IMG/VR virus record: IMGVR_UViG_3300036770_002271
Span: 1-63,379 of that record
From: a virus
Direction: 5' to 3' (one strand)
DNA length: 63,379 nt
In this document: in pieces, positions 25,813-35,528 of the stretch
Layout of the letters: each line of letters opens with the position of its first letter
How positions within the stretch are numbered: position 1 is the stretch's first letter
Program-made: the position numbers and the translations under genes
Notes under the pieces: generated by a model
The model's input: only the letters and a program-made list of their open reading frames with translations
Database searches by the model: none
What the model was told of the DNA's origin: nothing

Positions 25813-26126
25813 TGGCACTTAATACATTATATCCACAAACAAGTCCATATTATGACACATCAGTAACCAATGGTAATTTCTTGGACTTTATGAATTACAG
25901 ACCTATTCCTAAAATTCCAAGTGATGTTTTAATGACAATCACAAAAGTTTATGAGTATAGACCTGATTTATTAGCATATGATTTGTATGGAGATAGTAGA
26001 TTATGGTGGGTATTTGCTGAACGTAACCCAAACCGTATTGGAAAAGATCCTTATTTTGATTTTATTTCTGGTGTACAAATATACGTTCCTAAGTTAGATA
26101 CATTAAAACAAATATTAGGAATATAA
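25812..26126 (+). CDS. 53: Baseplate wedge protein gp53
   Basis: 104 aa from ATG 25812, which overlaps the preceding stop (TAATG); an in-frame TTG at 25806 is less likely. Identified by LLAYDLYGDSRLWWVFAERNPNRIGKDPYFDFISGVQIYVPKLDTLKQIL, the LysM-like core of gp53 (Asp-Leu-Tyr-Gly ... Leu-Trp-Trp ... Asn-Pro ... Ile-Tyr-Val-Pro). T4 gp53 is about 196 aa, so this is the reduced form seen in far T4-like phages. gp53 clamps neighbouring wedges together around the hub. The next gene starts directly after its stop. Confidence 0.9.
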   Translation: MALNTLYPQTSPYYDTSVTNGNFLDFMNYRPIPKIPSDVLMTITKVYEYRPDLLAYDLYGDSRLWWVFAERNPNRIGKDPYFDFISGVQIYVPKLDTLKQILGI

Positions 26127-28421
26127 ATGGCAGACTACGGAGAATTGAACCAAGCAAATGACGATAACCCTTCTCCTAACCAAACAGGAGTAAATGCTAG
26201 CACTACAGGTGCTACAAATAGTTCAGGTACATCAAATGATAGTCCAAATACTAAGGCACCGAGCAACGCTACAGATAGTAATCCAGGCCGTAGATTATTC
26301 AATCCATTAAGTCAATTCGCCAGTTATACTTACAATTTAAGTTTATATATGGTTACACCTGAAGCATATGATGCTTTTGTAATATCAGGTAGAAGAAATA
26401 TTTACGCACTTAATTCAGGTGATTCAGGAGAAGGAGCTCAACAAACATCTGGTGTTTATTTAATAGCACAGAGTGGAGGTATTGGACAAGGCGAAAAGCG
26501 TGCTCCTGGTTTTAAATTTGATTATTACATTGATGATTTAGTAATTAAAACTGCTACTAATGCTAAAAATACTGGAACAAGCACAAATACAACTAATATT
26601 AAATTTAAGATATATGAGCCATATGGTTTTAGTTTTATTACCAATCTGAAAAAATCACAAGACGCATTACAAGAATATTTGGCAAGTACTGGTAGAACAC
26701 AAAAAGGATTACAAAATCCAACTAGACAATTTTATATATTAGGAATAAGATTTTTAGGATATGATAAAGAGGGTAATGTAGTAACCAGTAAAGATGCTGG
26801 AAAGACAATAGACAATAATGCCAATGAACGCGGTGTATTTGAAAACTTTTATGATATAGTTTTTACAGAATTAAAATTTAAGATATCTGGTAGTATGGTT
26901 GTATACGATATTACGGCAGCCCCAATATCAACAAAAGAGGCGTTTGGTAGAAAACGTGGATTGATTAATCTAGGAGCAAACTTAGAAGCTGAAAATGTTT
27001 ATGAGGCACTTACATTATTAGAAGAAAAACTTAACAAAGACCAACAAGATTTAGTTGGTAATGGTATAGGTAAACCTGATGTATATAAATTTAGTTACCT
27101 CGGCGATATGGAAGAAGTATTAAAGAAATCCAGTTTAGTAAACCCAGCAGACTTAGACAAATATCGTTGGGGAGGATCAGGAGCTAAAACAACAAGTGAA
27201 AGTAATGATGTTGCTGGAGTTAAAAGTACACCTAATCCTACAAAACGCACTATAACTTTTCAAGGCACTACACCTATATTACAATCAATTAATCAAATTA
27301 TGGCACAAAGTTCTTATTTGTTAGACGCACTTAAAGTGGTATATACAAGTGCCACTGAACCAAGTGAGGACGAGGGAGATGATCAGGTAATACCAGCTAG
27401 TAATAAAAAAATACGTTGGTATAATCTAAGTGCCCAAATAAGTAAGGCAGAATGGGATGAGGTACGTAGTGATTTTGCTATGACAATCAATTATATTATT
27501 AGCCCATATGAAACACCTGTTTTACAAAGTGCCTATAGTAATCCAGGAATAAAATATTATGGTCCACATAAACGTTATGAATACTGGTATACTGGACAAA
27601 ATAATGAAATTATTAGTTATGAACAAGTTTTAAACACAGCATATTTTAATGTTGTATTAAATCCAAAAGTAGCAGGTGATGGGTCTAAAGGTGGTAATGC
27701 TGATATTCCTCAAGTACCAAATCAAAGAACAAATCAACCAAGAATTGGTGAGTTAAATGAGGGAATGGAAGCACAAAATAACTTTTTAACAAATCTATTT
27801 GACCCAGGTAGTTATGCTGAGGCCAAGTTGACAATACTCGGTGATCCTGATTATTTAATTTATGACAGTGAGGCAACTAGTGATGTTCAAGCAGTTTATA
27901 ATAAGTTTTATGGTTCAAATCGTTTTACAATAAAGGCAAATGGTGGACAAGTTTTTATTGAAATTGATTTTAAAGAAGCAGTTGATTATGATACTCAAAA
28001 AGGTATAATGACTATTAATGATAAAATATTATTTTGGAATTATCCTGAGGATATAGCTAAAATAGTAAAAGGTGTAAGTTATATGGTATTATTTGTTACC
28101 AGTAATTTTAGTAAAGGTAAGTTCACACAAAATTTAGAGTTATCAATTAATACATTTCCTAATAATAAAAGTGAAAAGAAAAGTACAAATCAAGCTAGAG
28201 TACGTGAAGTTGATAATCAAATTAGTAATACAGGTACACAAGAAGGTGGTACATCTACAAAGAGTTCAAGTGGATTACGTCCTGAACCTGATTTAGGAAA
28301 CTTCAACAGTGATTATCCAGCAGATATCACTAACGCAGGTAAAGTACAAAGTCAACCAATTCAACAATCAAGTAATGATGACCAAGGTAGTGGAGTTGTT
28401 TTAGGTAGACCAGGGGTATAG
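26127..28421 (+). CDS. Large baseplate structural protein beside gp53 and gp5 (possible gp27 equivalent)
   Basis: 764 aa. The first 55 residues are Asn/Ser/Thr/Gly-rich, likely disordered. Folded beta-rich sequence follows from about 60 (FNPLSQFASYTYNLSLYMVTPEAYDAF) to about 690, including AKLTILGDPDYLIYD, FTIKANGGQVFIEIDFKEAVDYD and MVLFVTSNFSKGKFTQNLEL. The last 70 residues are again low-complexity. A protein of this type accompanies gp5 in marine T4-like phages. Lying between gp53 and gp5 it most likely belongs to the central hub, where T4 uses gp27 as the trimeric torus. I see no motif that proves gp27 homology, so the role is inferred from context. Spacing to gp5 is 1 nt. Confidence 0.6.
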   Translation: MADYGELNQANDDNPSPNQTGVNASTTGATNSSGTSNDSPNTKAPSNATDSNPGRRLFNPLSQFASYTYNLSLYMVTPEAYDAFVISGRRNIYALNSGDSGEGAQQTSGVYLIAQSGGIGQGEKRAPGFKFDYYIDDLVIKTATNAKNTGTSTNTTNIKFKIYEPYGFSFITNLKKSQDALQEYLASTGRTQKGLQNPTRQFYILGIRFLGYDKEGNVVTSKDAGKTIDNNANERGVFENFYDIVFTELKFKISGSMVVYDITAAPISTKEAFGRKRGLINLGANLEAENVYEALTLLEEKLNKDQQDLVGNGIGKPDVYKFSYLGDMEEVLKKSSLVNPADLDKYRWGGSGAKTTSESNDVAGVKSTPNPTKRTITFQGTTPILQSINQIMAQSSYLLDALKVVYTSATEPSEDEGDDQVIPASNKKIRWYNLSAQISKAEWDEVRSDFAMTINYIISPYETPVLQSAYSNPGIKYYGPHKRYEYWYTGQNNEIISYEQVLNTAYFNVVLNPKVAGDGSKGGNADIPQVPNQRTNQPRIGELNEGMEAQNNFLTNLFDPGSYAEAKLTILGDPDYLIYDSEATSDVQAVYNKFYGSNRFTIKANGGQVFIEIDFKEAVDYDTQKGIMTINDKILFWNYPEDIAKIVKGVSYMVLFVTSNFSKGKFTQNLELSINTFPNNKSEKKSTNQARVREVDNQISNTGTQEGGTSTKSSSGLRPEPDLGNFNSDYPADITNAGKVQSQPIQQSSNDDQGSGVVLGRPGV

Positions 28422-28422
28422 C

Positions 28423-31400
28423 ATGGCACAAGATGATTATAAGTTAATTGGACCACTTAAAGATAGTTTACCAGATGCAGGTGGTGCTCCTGTACGTAAT
28501 GTGCCAGTACTTGGTGTTGTAAAAGATAATGTAGATCCAAATCGTAGTGGTCGTATATTTGTTTATATTGGAGATAATACAGGACAAGATCCTGATAATA
28601 GAAGTAATTGGACTCCATGTAGTTACCTCAGTCCCTTTTTTGGTAAAACACTACCAAGTGGCGGTGATGATACTTATGGAAGTTATAAAGAAAATCCAAG
28701 TAGTTATGGTATGTGGTTTAGTCCGCCTGATATAGGCACAACAGTTGTATGTTTGTTTTTAAATGGTGATATGAACTATGGATTTTATATAGGTAGTATA
28801 CCTGATCCTGATAGTTTACACATGATTCCTGCTATAGGCAGTAGTGAGGAAGTCACACTTAATCCAAAAGAAGCAAATACATATGGTGGTGCTACAAGAT
28901 TACCAGTCACAAATATCAATCCAAACAATCCAGGTATAAGTGAAACAGGTGGTTTCATTACTGCTGCCAAACCTGTACATAGCTATGTGGCTGGAATTAT
29001 GTCACAACAAGGTATTATACGTGATCCTATTCGTGGTCCAATAAGCACTAGTGCACAACGTGAAACACCAAGTAGAGTTGGTTGGGGTGTTAGTACGCCA
29101 GGTAGGCCAATTTATGAAGGTGGTTTTGATGATCAAACCATAGCACAAGCAGCAACAGACAATACACCAACTGGTCTTAAAGTTGTAGCAAGACGAGGTG
29201 GACACAGTATAGTTTTAGATGACGGTGATTTGATTGGTCGTGACCAGTTAATACGTATTAGAACAGCATTGGGTCATCAAATTATGATGAGTGATGATGG
29301 TCAAACATTATCTATTTTACATAGCAATGGACAAAGCTATGTTGAATTAGGAAAAGAAGGTACAGTTGATATATATTCTACCAATAGTTTTAATGTAAGA
29401 ACACAGGGTGATTTAAACTTACACGCAGACAATAATATTAATATTAACGCTATGAAAAATATTAATATAAGAGGTGAGGCAATTAAAATTAATACTGATA
29501 AAGATTTTACACAACGAGTTGGGGAAAATTTTAAACTTTATAGTTTAGGGAAATATCTTGTAAAATCTGACAGTGCTATAAGTTTACAGGGTGAAGGTGA
29601 TGTAAGTTTAAGTACAAAAGCAACAGCATATGTAAATGGAAAAAACAGAGTAAATCTAAACACAGGTAATACCTCACACATACCTGAAAAAATAGATTTG
29701 ATTCCATTATTAGCACAAACTGATACATTATTTGATCAGGCAAAAGGATTTGCTGCTGCGCCTGGGAAATTGTTAACAATCGTAACAAGAGCTCCAGCGC
29801 ATATGCCATGGGCCAATAGTAATCAAGGTGTAGAAACAAAAGTTAATTTAAATAGTGATGCTAATTTACCAACAACCCCTCCACCTGCACTAGCAACAGC
29901 AAATGAAACAGCACAAGCAAATCCAATTGCTCAAAGCACTGTCACACAATCTGCTACAATGCCTGTTACTCCTGAAGTAAGTCAATCAATTGATAAAAAT
30001 ACAACAAGCGCAGTCTTAGGACAAATGGCAAAAGATGCTGCTACAGGTCCAGCAGCAGAGATAGTTAAAAAGGGATTAGGTACGATTTCACAGAACGGTG
30101 TTCCTACAGCAGTTGTTGGGGCATTTGCTCAAACACCAAAGCAACTTGAAAGTGCTGGTATTATTAAACCAGGTAGTAGCACATTGATTAATTCATTAGT
30201 AGCAAGTGGTATGCCTGTCAATAGAGCAATGTCAAGTAATATGTTTACAGGTAAACCAGGAGCTGAGAATATTACAGGATTGGTATCAAACGTAGGTAGC
30301 CAAGCCTTAGGAGTAGTAAGAAATTTACAACAATCACAAAGGCAATTACAACAATTTGGATTGCTTACAGGACGTGAACCTGCTACACAATCAGTGGGCG
30401 CAGTTATGTCAGGTGTTGTAAATGGTGTTAACAAAACTATGAGTGTCATACGTAATGTTCAAACTGTTAGTAATTTGGCAAGTGGTATAGCAACAGGTGG
30501 AGCAGGTGGTGCTGTAATGGCAGCAATGGCAGCAGGTAGTTTCGCTGCCTCATTGGCACAAAATAAAACAGGTGGATTAGGAGGCATTAGTCAGGCACTA
30601 AATGCTGCTAGTCGTGTTACGTCAGCAGCAGGACTACAACAAGCAGTTCGTGGGGTTACTGGTGCTGCTTTTGATGCTATTGTTAAAAAGTTTGTACCTT
30701 TAAAATCAGGCGTGCCACAAAACTTATTAGCTATTGCTAAACAAAGTTTAACAACAAATGTAGCAAGTGCTGCTATACAATCAGCACTAACAAATCCAAA
30801 AGGTAGTGGATCACTCATTGATGTAGCAAGTAAAGTAGCATTAGGTTCAGTAGGTAGTTTTACTGGAGCAATAGCAAGTGGATTAGGTAATTTACCAGGT
30901 GGACAACGTGTGGCAGCAGCGGTTGTAAACAATGCTATTGGATCTATAAACAATGTACCTGGATTAGGTAGTATTAACTTATTAGCAGCAGGAAGATCAA
31001 CTGCTGCGTTGAATGGTATACCACAGTCAAGTCTACCTAATCCATTAGCCCCTGTAAGTAATTTAGTAAATGCTGTATTACCTGGGGCAGGTGGTGTAAT
31101 TAATAGTTTAGTAGGTGGAGGAAGTGTAAATCCATTAAATCAAACATTACGTAGTGTAAGTAATTTAACTGGATCAGTAGTGGGACTAACCAATAGTTTG
31201 TCTGCCTTAGCTAGTGCTGGTCTACCAGCAGGGGCAGCAGCACAATTAACAGGAGCAATTAGTGCCTTAGGTGGAGGAGGTGCTCAACCAATTAGATTAC
31301 CAACAATTGGTTTAAACACAACAAATAGAACACAAATCAATAGTAGTACAGTTGCTTTGTTAGGAGATAATAGTATACCTAAACCTAATTTAACTGGTAT

Positions 31401-31650
31401 TATTGAAGAATCAACTGCTACATTATATGATAAAGCAACTGAAAAAGTAAAGCAAGATGAGCAAAGAAGAAAAGAACTTTCAGCACGTTTTGATGCTCAA
31501 TTCAAAATAACTAAAATAGCTAAAGATGAATTTGATAACGCTAAAAAAACATTACCAGAAGGTGATCCTCAAATTGATGAATTGTTATTAAAATATGGTG
31601 ATGAGTATAAAAAGTTGTTAGATATAAGAAAAGAAATTTTATTAGGCTAA
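28423..31650 (+). CDS. 5: Baseplate hub / puncturing protein gp5 without recognisable lysozyme domain
   Basis: 1075 aa. OB-fold at the N-terminus (NVPVLGVVKDNVDPNRSGRIFVYIGDN, about 26-52, through FLNGDMNYGFYIGSIPD). A linker with RRGGHSIVLDDGD (about 258-270) leads to a gp5/VgrG-like beta-helix (SYVELGKEGTVDIYSTNSFNVRTQGDLNLHADNNININAMKNINIRG, about 306-352). From about 470 to 1000 the chain is Ala/Gly/Ser/Asn-rich low complexity, then ends in a charged helix (about 1005-1075). T4 gp5 (575 aa) has a lysozyme domain between OB-fold and beta-helix; I see none here. It would form the membrane-piercing needle, with the long Ala/Gly region as an added extension of unknown function. Confidence 0.88.
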   Translation: MAQDDYKLIGPLKDSLPDAGGAPVRNVPVLGVVKDNVDPNRSGRIFVYIGDNTGQDPDNRSNWTPCSYLSPFFGKTLPSGGDDTYGSYKENPSSYGMWFSPPDIGTTVVCLFLNGDMNYGFYIGSIPDPDSLHMIPAIGSSEEVTLNPKEANTYGGATRLPVTNINPNNPGISETGGFITAAKPVHSYVAGIMSQQGIIRDPIRGPISTSAQRETPSRVGWGVSTPGRPIYEGGFDDQTIAQAATDNTPTGLKVVARRGGHSIVLDDGDLIGRDQLIRIRTALGHQIMMSDDGQTLSILHSNGQSYVELGKEGTVDIYSTNSFNVRTQGDLNLHADNNININAMKNINIRGEAIKINTDKDFTQRVGENFKLYSLGKYLVKSDSAISLQGEGDVSLSTKATAYVNGKNRVNLNTGNTSHIPEKIDLIPLLAQTDTLFDQAKGFAAAPGKLLTIVTRAPAHMPWANSNQGVETKVNLNSDANLPTTPPPALATANETAQANPIAQSTVTQSATMPVTPEVSQSIDKNTTSAVLGQMAKDAATGPAAEIVKKGLGTISQNGVPTAVVGAFAQTPKQLESAGIIKPGSSTLINSLVASGMPVNRAMSSNMFTGKPGAENITGLVSNVGSQALGVVRNLQQSQRQLQQFGLLTGREPATQSVGAVMSGVVNGVNKTMSVIRNVQTVSNLASGIATGGAGGAVMAAMAAGSFAASLAQNKTGGLGGISQALNAASRVTSAAGLQQAVRGVTGAAFDAIVKKFVPLKSGVPQNLLAIAKQSLTTNVASAAIQSALTNPKGSGSLIDVASKVALGSVGSFTGAIASGLGNLPGGQRVAAAVVNNAIGSINNVPGLGSINLLAAGRSTAALNGIPQSSLPNPLAPVSNLVNAVLPGAGGVINSLVGGGSVNPLNQTLRSVSNLTGSVVGLTNSLSALASAGLPAGAAAQLTGAISALGGGGAQPIRLPTIGLNTTNRTQINSSTVALLGDNSIPKPNLTGIIEESTATLYDKATEKVKQDEQRRKELSARFDAQFKITKIAKDEFDNAKKTLPEGDPQIDELLLKYGDEYKKLLDIRKEILLG

Positions 31651-31654
31651 ATAC
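31647..31654 (+). promoter_or_regulatory. Late-like box CTAAATAC before gp25
   Basis: CTAAATAC spans the gp5 stop codon (31648-31650) and ends 3 nt before the gp25 ATG (31658), predicting a near-leaderless transcript. Confidence 0.45.
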
Positions 31655-31657
31655 ATT

Positions 31658-32107
31658 ATGCCAAACTATATAGGTTTTTCAACAATCAATGCTAATAAGC
31701 CAAAAAGCACTAATTTACCCACAGGAGAAAATGGCGGTGTGGGAAGTGTAGTAAGACCTATTGTGCCTGGTAAAAAGTTTAGGATAGTAGATCAACCGTT
31801 AGTTATACAAGACTTTATTAACGCATTAAATATTCCACGTGGACAAAAAGTAGGTCAACCTGAGTATGGAACTACTATTTGGGATTTTGTATTTGAACCA
31901 AATACAGCAGATGTTCAATATCAACTTGAAAATGAAATACGTAGAATTATAACGTCTGATCCAAGATTAGAACTAAATTATGTAAAAGCTTTTCCTAAAG
32001 AGAATGGAATCTTAATTGAAGTTGAATTAGCAGTCAATCCATTCAATCAATCTGAACTTATAAGTGTATTTTTTAATAGTAAAACAAATCAAGCCAGTCT
32101 ACAATAA
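31658..32107 (+). CDS. 25: Baseplate wedge protein gp25
   Basis: 149 aa. Identified by RPIVPGKKFRIVDQPLVIQDFINALNIPRGQKVGQPEYGTTIWDFVFEPNTADVQYQLENEIRRIITSDPRLELNYVKAFPKENGILIEVELAV, the gp25 family (lysozyme-like fold, also TssE of type VI secretion). The conserved EPR-type motif at the fold's centre reads FEPN here. gp25 joins the wedge core bundle with gp6 and gp7 and primes sheath polymerisation. The gene lies between gp5 and gp6, the order found in aquatic T4-like phages. Confidence 0.93.
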   Translation: MPNYIGFSTINANKPKSTNLPTGENGGVGSVVRPIVPGKKFRIVDQPLVIQDFINALNIPRGQKVGQPEYGTTIWDFVFEPNTADVQYQLENEIRRIITSDPRLELNYVKAFPKENGILIEVELAVNPFNQSELISVFFNSKTNQASLQ

Positions 32108-32134
32108 TCCTTAAAAAACCGATATTTTAGGTAT

Positions 32135-32142
32135 GATAAATA
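32135..32142 (+). promoter_or_regulatory. Late-like box GATAAATA before gp6
   Basis: GATAAATA followed by CTTAAAAGAGATTATT and the gp6 ATG (32159), leaving room for a short leader with a weak AAGAGA ribosome-binding site. Confidence 0.6.
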
Positions 32143-32158
32143 CTTAAAAGAGATTATT

Positions 32159-35100
32159 ATGGCTACAAGTTCAAGACAATCAGCACTATTTGGGGTAAAT
32201 GACTGGAAAGCTATTTATCAAACTTTCCGTGAAGCCGATTTTCGTAGTTACGATTATGAAACACTACGCAAAAGTTTCATTGACTATCTACGCTTGTATT
32301 ATCCCGAAACTTTTAATGATTACATAGAAAGTAGTGAATTTATCGCCTTGCTTGATGTTATGGCTTTTATGGGCCAAGGTCTAGCATTTCGTAATGACTT
32401 AAATGCACGTGAAAACTTTATTGATACTGCTGAACGCCGTGATAGCGTCATCAAATTAGCAAACTTAGTGAGCTATACTCCAAAGCGTAATCTTTGTGCT
32501 GAAGGGTATTTAAAGGTTACAAGCATTAGAACTACACAGAACATAACTGATTTAAACGGATTAAATCTTAGCAATCTTACAATATTATGGAATGACCCAG
32601 CAAACCCAAATTGGCAAGAACAATTTAATACAATTATTAATGCTAGTTTAGTAAACACACAACGTATAGGTAGACCAGGTAATGTAGCTGATTTACTTGG
32701 TATTATTACAGCAGAATATGCTATAAACATACCAGCAGATAACTTACCAATAGCTCCATTTACTAGTACAGTGGATGGCATTACAATGAATTTTGAACTT
32801 GTAAGTGCTACAAGCTTAGATGAAGATTATATCTATGAAATTCCTCCTGCTCCAAGCGGACGTTTTAATATACTTTATCGTAATGACAAATTAGGATTTG
32901 GTAGTCCTGAAACAGGATTCTTTTTCTATTTCAAACAAGGTATATTACAAACGTTTGATTTTAATTTTGAGCAACAGATTGCTAACCAATTGATTAATAT
33001 TGATATAGAAGGTATAAACAATACTGATACATGGTTATATCAACTTAATGTTAACAATGGAAATCGTTTGTTATGGAAAAAGGTTGAAAATGTATATGCT
33101 AGTGCCTACTTACAAACTGAAAATAGTGACCGTAGAATATTCAGTGTAGATTCACGTTTTAATGACCAAGTAAGCTATGTGTTTGGTGATGGCGTATTTA
33201 GTGAAATTCCAGTTGGAACATTTCGTGCCTATATTAGAGCAGGTAATGCGTTAACGTACACAATTGATCCAAGCGAAATGCAGGGTGTCACAGTAGCATT
33301 TAGTTATATCAGTCGTTTAGGTAAAACAGAAACATTAACATTTACTTTAGAATTGCCAATAGCAAATTCTACAGCACAAGCACGAGAGTCATTGGCACAA
33401 ATTAAACAACGTGCCCCAACCAGATATTATACACAAAATCGTATGGTTAATGGTGAGGATTACAATAACTTTCCATATACTTTGTACAGTTCAATCATAA
33501 AAAGCAAGGCAATTAATCGTGCTAGTATTGGTGTAAGTAAGAATTTAGATTTATTAGATCCAACAGGAAAATATAGTTCTATTAATAGTTATGGTAGTGA
33601 TGGCGCTTTATACCAAGATGATACAAATGGATTTGAAAACATAACCATTAATAATACCACTGATATTAGGGCATTTTTAACTAAGTTGAGTAACATTTTA
33701 GGAACAACTGCGCCAGTACAATATTATGTACAAAATTATGACAGATACAATATAAATGTTTCAAGTGGAGACGGAATTACATATTGGCAAACAAGTACAG
33801 TAGATGCTAATAGTGAAACAGGCTATTTTTATAAAGTAGTTGGTAGCACTAATGTTCCTGTACCAACTGGTACATTTAATAACTATAACATGAAATATGT
33901 TACAACAGGAGCTATTTGTAAGTTTACAGCTCCAGCTGGTTTTTATTTTGATAACAATAACAGATTAGTAGCAGGTATTCCTGGATCAGGTGATACAACT
34001 TATATTTGGTCTACTGTTCTAAATGTAATTGGTGATGGTTATAATTTCGGCGAAGGTCAATTTTTAAACGGTACAGGTCCTATCACATTAAATGGGTATG
34101 TACCATCAGGTTGTATAATCTCCACTGTCATTCCTGTTTTTGATAATATTTTTCCACTTACACTAATTGAAGAAATTCAGGCAAGAATGGAATTACAACA
34201 GGATTTCACATTAGTTTACAACAATAGTTTATTGATTAACCAAAATCGTTGGTCAATAGAATCATTTACAAATACAAATTATTTTGTTAAATTTGAAAGT
34301 ACAGGAACTAATAATTATACAATTACATATCGTTCACTTAATTATTTGTTTGGAAGTGTAAGTGATATAAGATTTGCCTATAGTGTTAATGAACTTGTAT
34401 ATGATCCATTTTCAGGTAAAATTATACAAGACTTTGTAAAGATATTAGGTATTAACAGTCAACCAAATAGCACATATCCAATTGGTCAAGACATTAGTGT
34501 TAATGTAATTGGTCAAACTGTTGAAGACGATGGCTATGTTAATGATTTTGAAATTGAAGTATCATCAACTGATGTAAACAATAATCAAATTATTGTTAAT
34601 CCTGACTTCTTTACTGAAATAACAGGGTATGTTACAGGAGCAAGTAACATAGGCATTTATACATTCTTTGAACTTATCGAAGATGCTATTAATTTAACTA
34701 GATTACAAATTATTCCAACAAGTAGTGTGGTATTTACATTTCCTACAAAAACTCAAATTGAAGTTGTAAAATATGATTATCCTTTGGGACAATTATTTTA
34801 TGCCTATAGTGAAAATGTTTTCTACAAAACATTACAAGATTCAACCAGCACTACTCCATTATATACAGTAACAATACAACCACAATATAGCATAAAACCA
34901 GGTCGTCAAGGATTAAGTTTTCAGTACAGACATAATTCAAATAACACGACAAGAATTGATCCAGCTACAACAAATATAATTGATTTATATGTTGTAACTC
35001 AGGCATATTATACAAGTTATACAAATTATATTCAAGATGTAACTAATACTATTCCCGAACCTGACATGCCAACAATTAATGAATTGCAAAGTGCTTATGG

Positions 35101-35527
35101 TCAGGTAAATGATTACAAGATGTTGAGTGATAGCGTTATTTTAAATAGTGTGGTCTTTAAACCATTATTTGGACCAAAAGCAGCTCCACAATTACGAGCA
35201 ACAATTAAAGTAATTAAGGCTTCAAATACCAGTGCCAGTGATAGTGAAATACGTAGTGCTGTATTAACTGCTATGAATAATTATTTTAATATTAACAATT
35301 GGAATTTTGGAGATACGTTTTATTTTAGTGAACTAAGTGCCTACTTACATGCTGAATGTGGTGAATTGATTAGTAGTGCTGTATTAGTTCCTAATGATCC
35401 TACAAAAAGATTTGGTGATTTATATGAAATTAAATCAATGCCATATGAAATTTTTGTAAACGCAGCAACAGCAAATGATGTACAGGTAATACCAGCATTA
35501 ACACCAACTCAACTACAGATCGCATAA
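32159..35527 (+). CDS. 6: Baseplate wedge protein gp6
   Basis: 1122 aa. The N-terminal region NDWKAIYQTFREADFRSYDYETLRKSFIDYLRLYYPETFNDYIESSEFIALLDVMAFMGQGLAFRNDLNARENFIDTAERRDSVIKLANLVSYTPK is the signature of T4 gp6. A second conserved part is AQIKQRAPTRYYTQNRMVNGEDYNNFPYTLYSSIIKSKAINRASIG (about 415-460), and the C-terminus (VFKPLFGPKAAPQLRATIKVIKA) is the dimerisation region. gp6 dimers form the inner iris ring of the baseplate. The protein is much longer than T4 gp6 (660 aa) because of beta-rich insertions between about 460 and 900. The stop is followed one nucleotide later by the ATG of the giant gene. Confidence 0.95.
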   Translation: MATSSRQSALFGVNDWKAIYQTFREADFRSYDYETLRKSFIDYLRLYYPETFNDYIESSEFIALLDVMAFMGQGLAFRNDLNARENFIDTAERRDSVIKLANLVSYTPKRNLCAEGYLKVTSIRTTQNITDLNGLNLSNLTILWNDPANPNWQEQFNTIINASLVNTQRIGRPGNVADLLGIITAEYAINIPADNLPIAPFTSTVDGITMNFELVSATSLDEDYIYEIPPAPSGRFNILYRNDKLGFGSPETGFFFYFKQGILQTFDFNFEQQIANQLINIDIEGINNTDTWLYQLNVNNGNRLLWKKVENVYASAYLQTENSDRRIFSVDSRFNDQVSYVFGDGVFSEIPVGTFRAYIRAGNALTYTIDPSEMQGVTVAFSYISRLGKTETLTFTLELPIANSTAQARESLAQIKQRAPTRYYTQNRMVNGEDYNNFPYTLYSSIIKSKAINRASIGVSKNLDLLDPTGKYSSINSYGSDGALYQDDTNGFENITINNTTDIRAFLTKLSNILGTTAPVQYYVQNYDRYNINVSSGDGITYWQTSTVDANSETGYFYKVVGSTNVPVPTGTFNNYNMKYVTTGAICKFTAPAGFYFDNNNRLVAGIPGSGDTTYIWSTVLNVIGDGYNFGEGQFLNGTGPITLNGYVPSGCIISTVIPVFDNIFPLTLIEEIQARMELQQDFTLVYNNSLLINQNRWSIESFTNTNYFVKFESTGTNNYTITYRSLNYLFGSVSDIRFAYSVNELVYDPFSGKIIQDFVKILGINSQPNSTYPIGQDISVNVIGQTVEDDGYVNDFEIEVSSTDVNNNQIIVNPDFFTEITGYVTGASNIGIYTFFELIEDAINLTRLQIIPTSSVVFTFPTKTQIEVVKYDYPLGQLFYAYSENVFYKTLQDSTSTTPLYTVTIQPQYSIKPGRQGLSFQYRHNSNNTTRIDPATTNIIDLYVVTQAYYTSYTNYIQDVTNTIPEPDMPTINELQSAYGQVNDYKMLSDSVILNSVVFKPLFGPKAAPQLRATIKVIKASNTSASDSEIRSAVLTAMNNYFNINNWNFGDTFYFSELSAYLHAECGELISSAVLVPNDPTKRFGDLYEIKSMPYEIFVNAATANDVQVIPALTPTQLQIA

Positions 35528-35528
35528 T

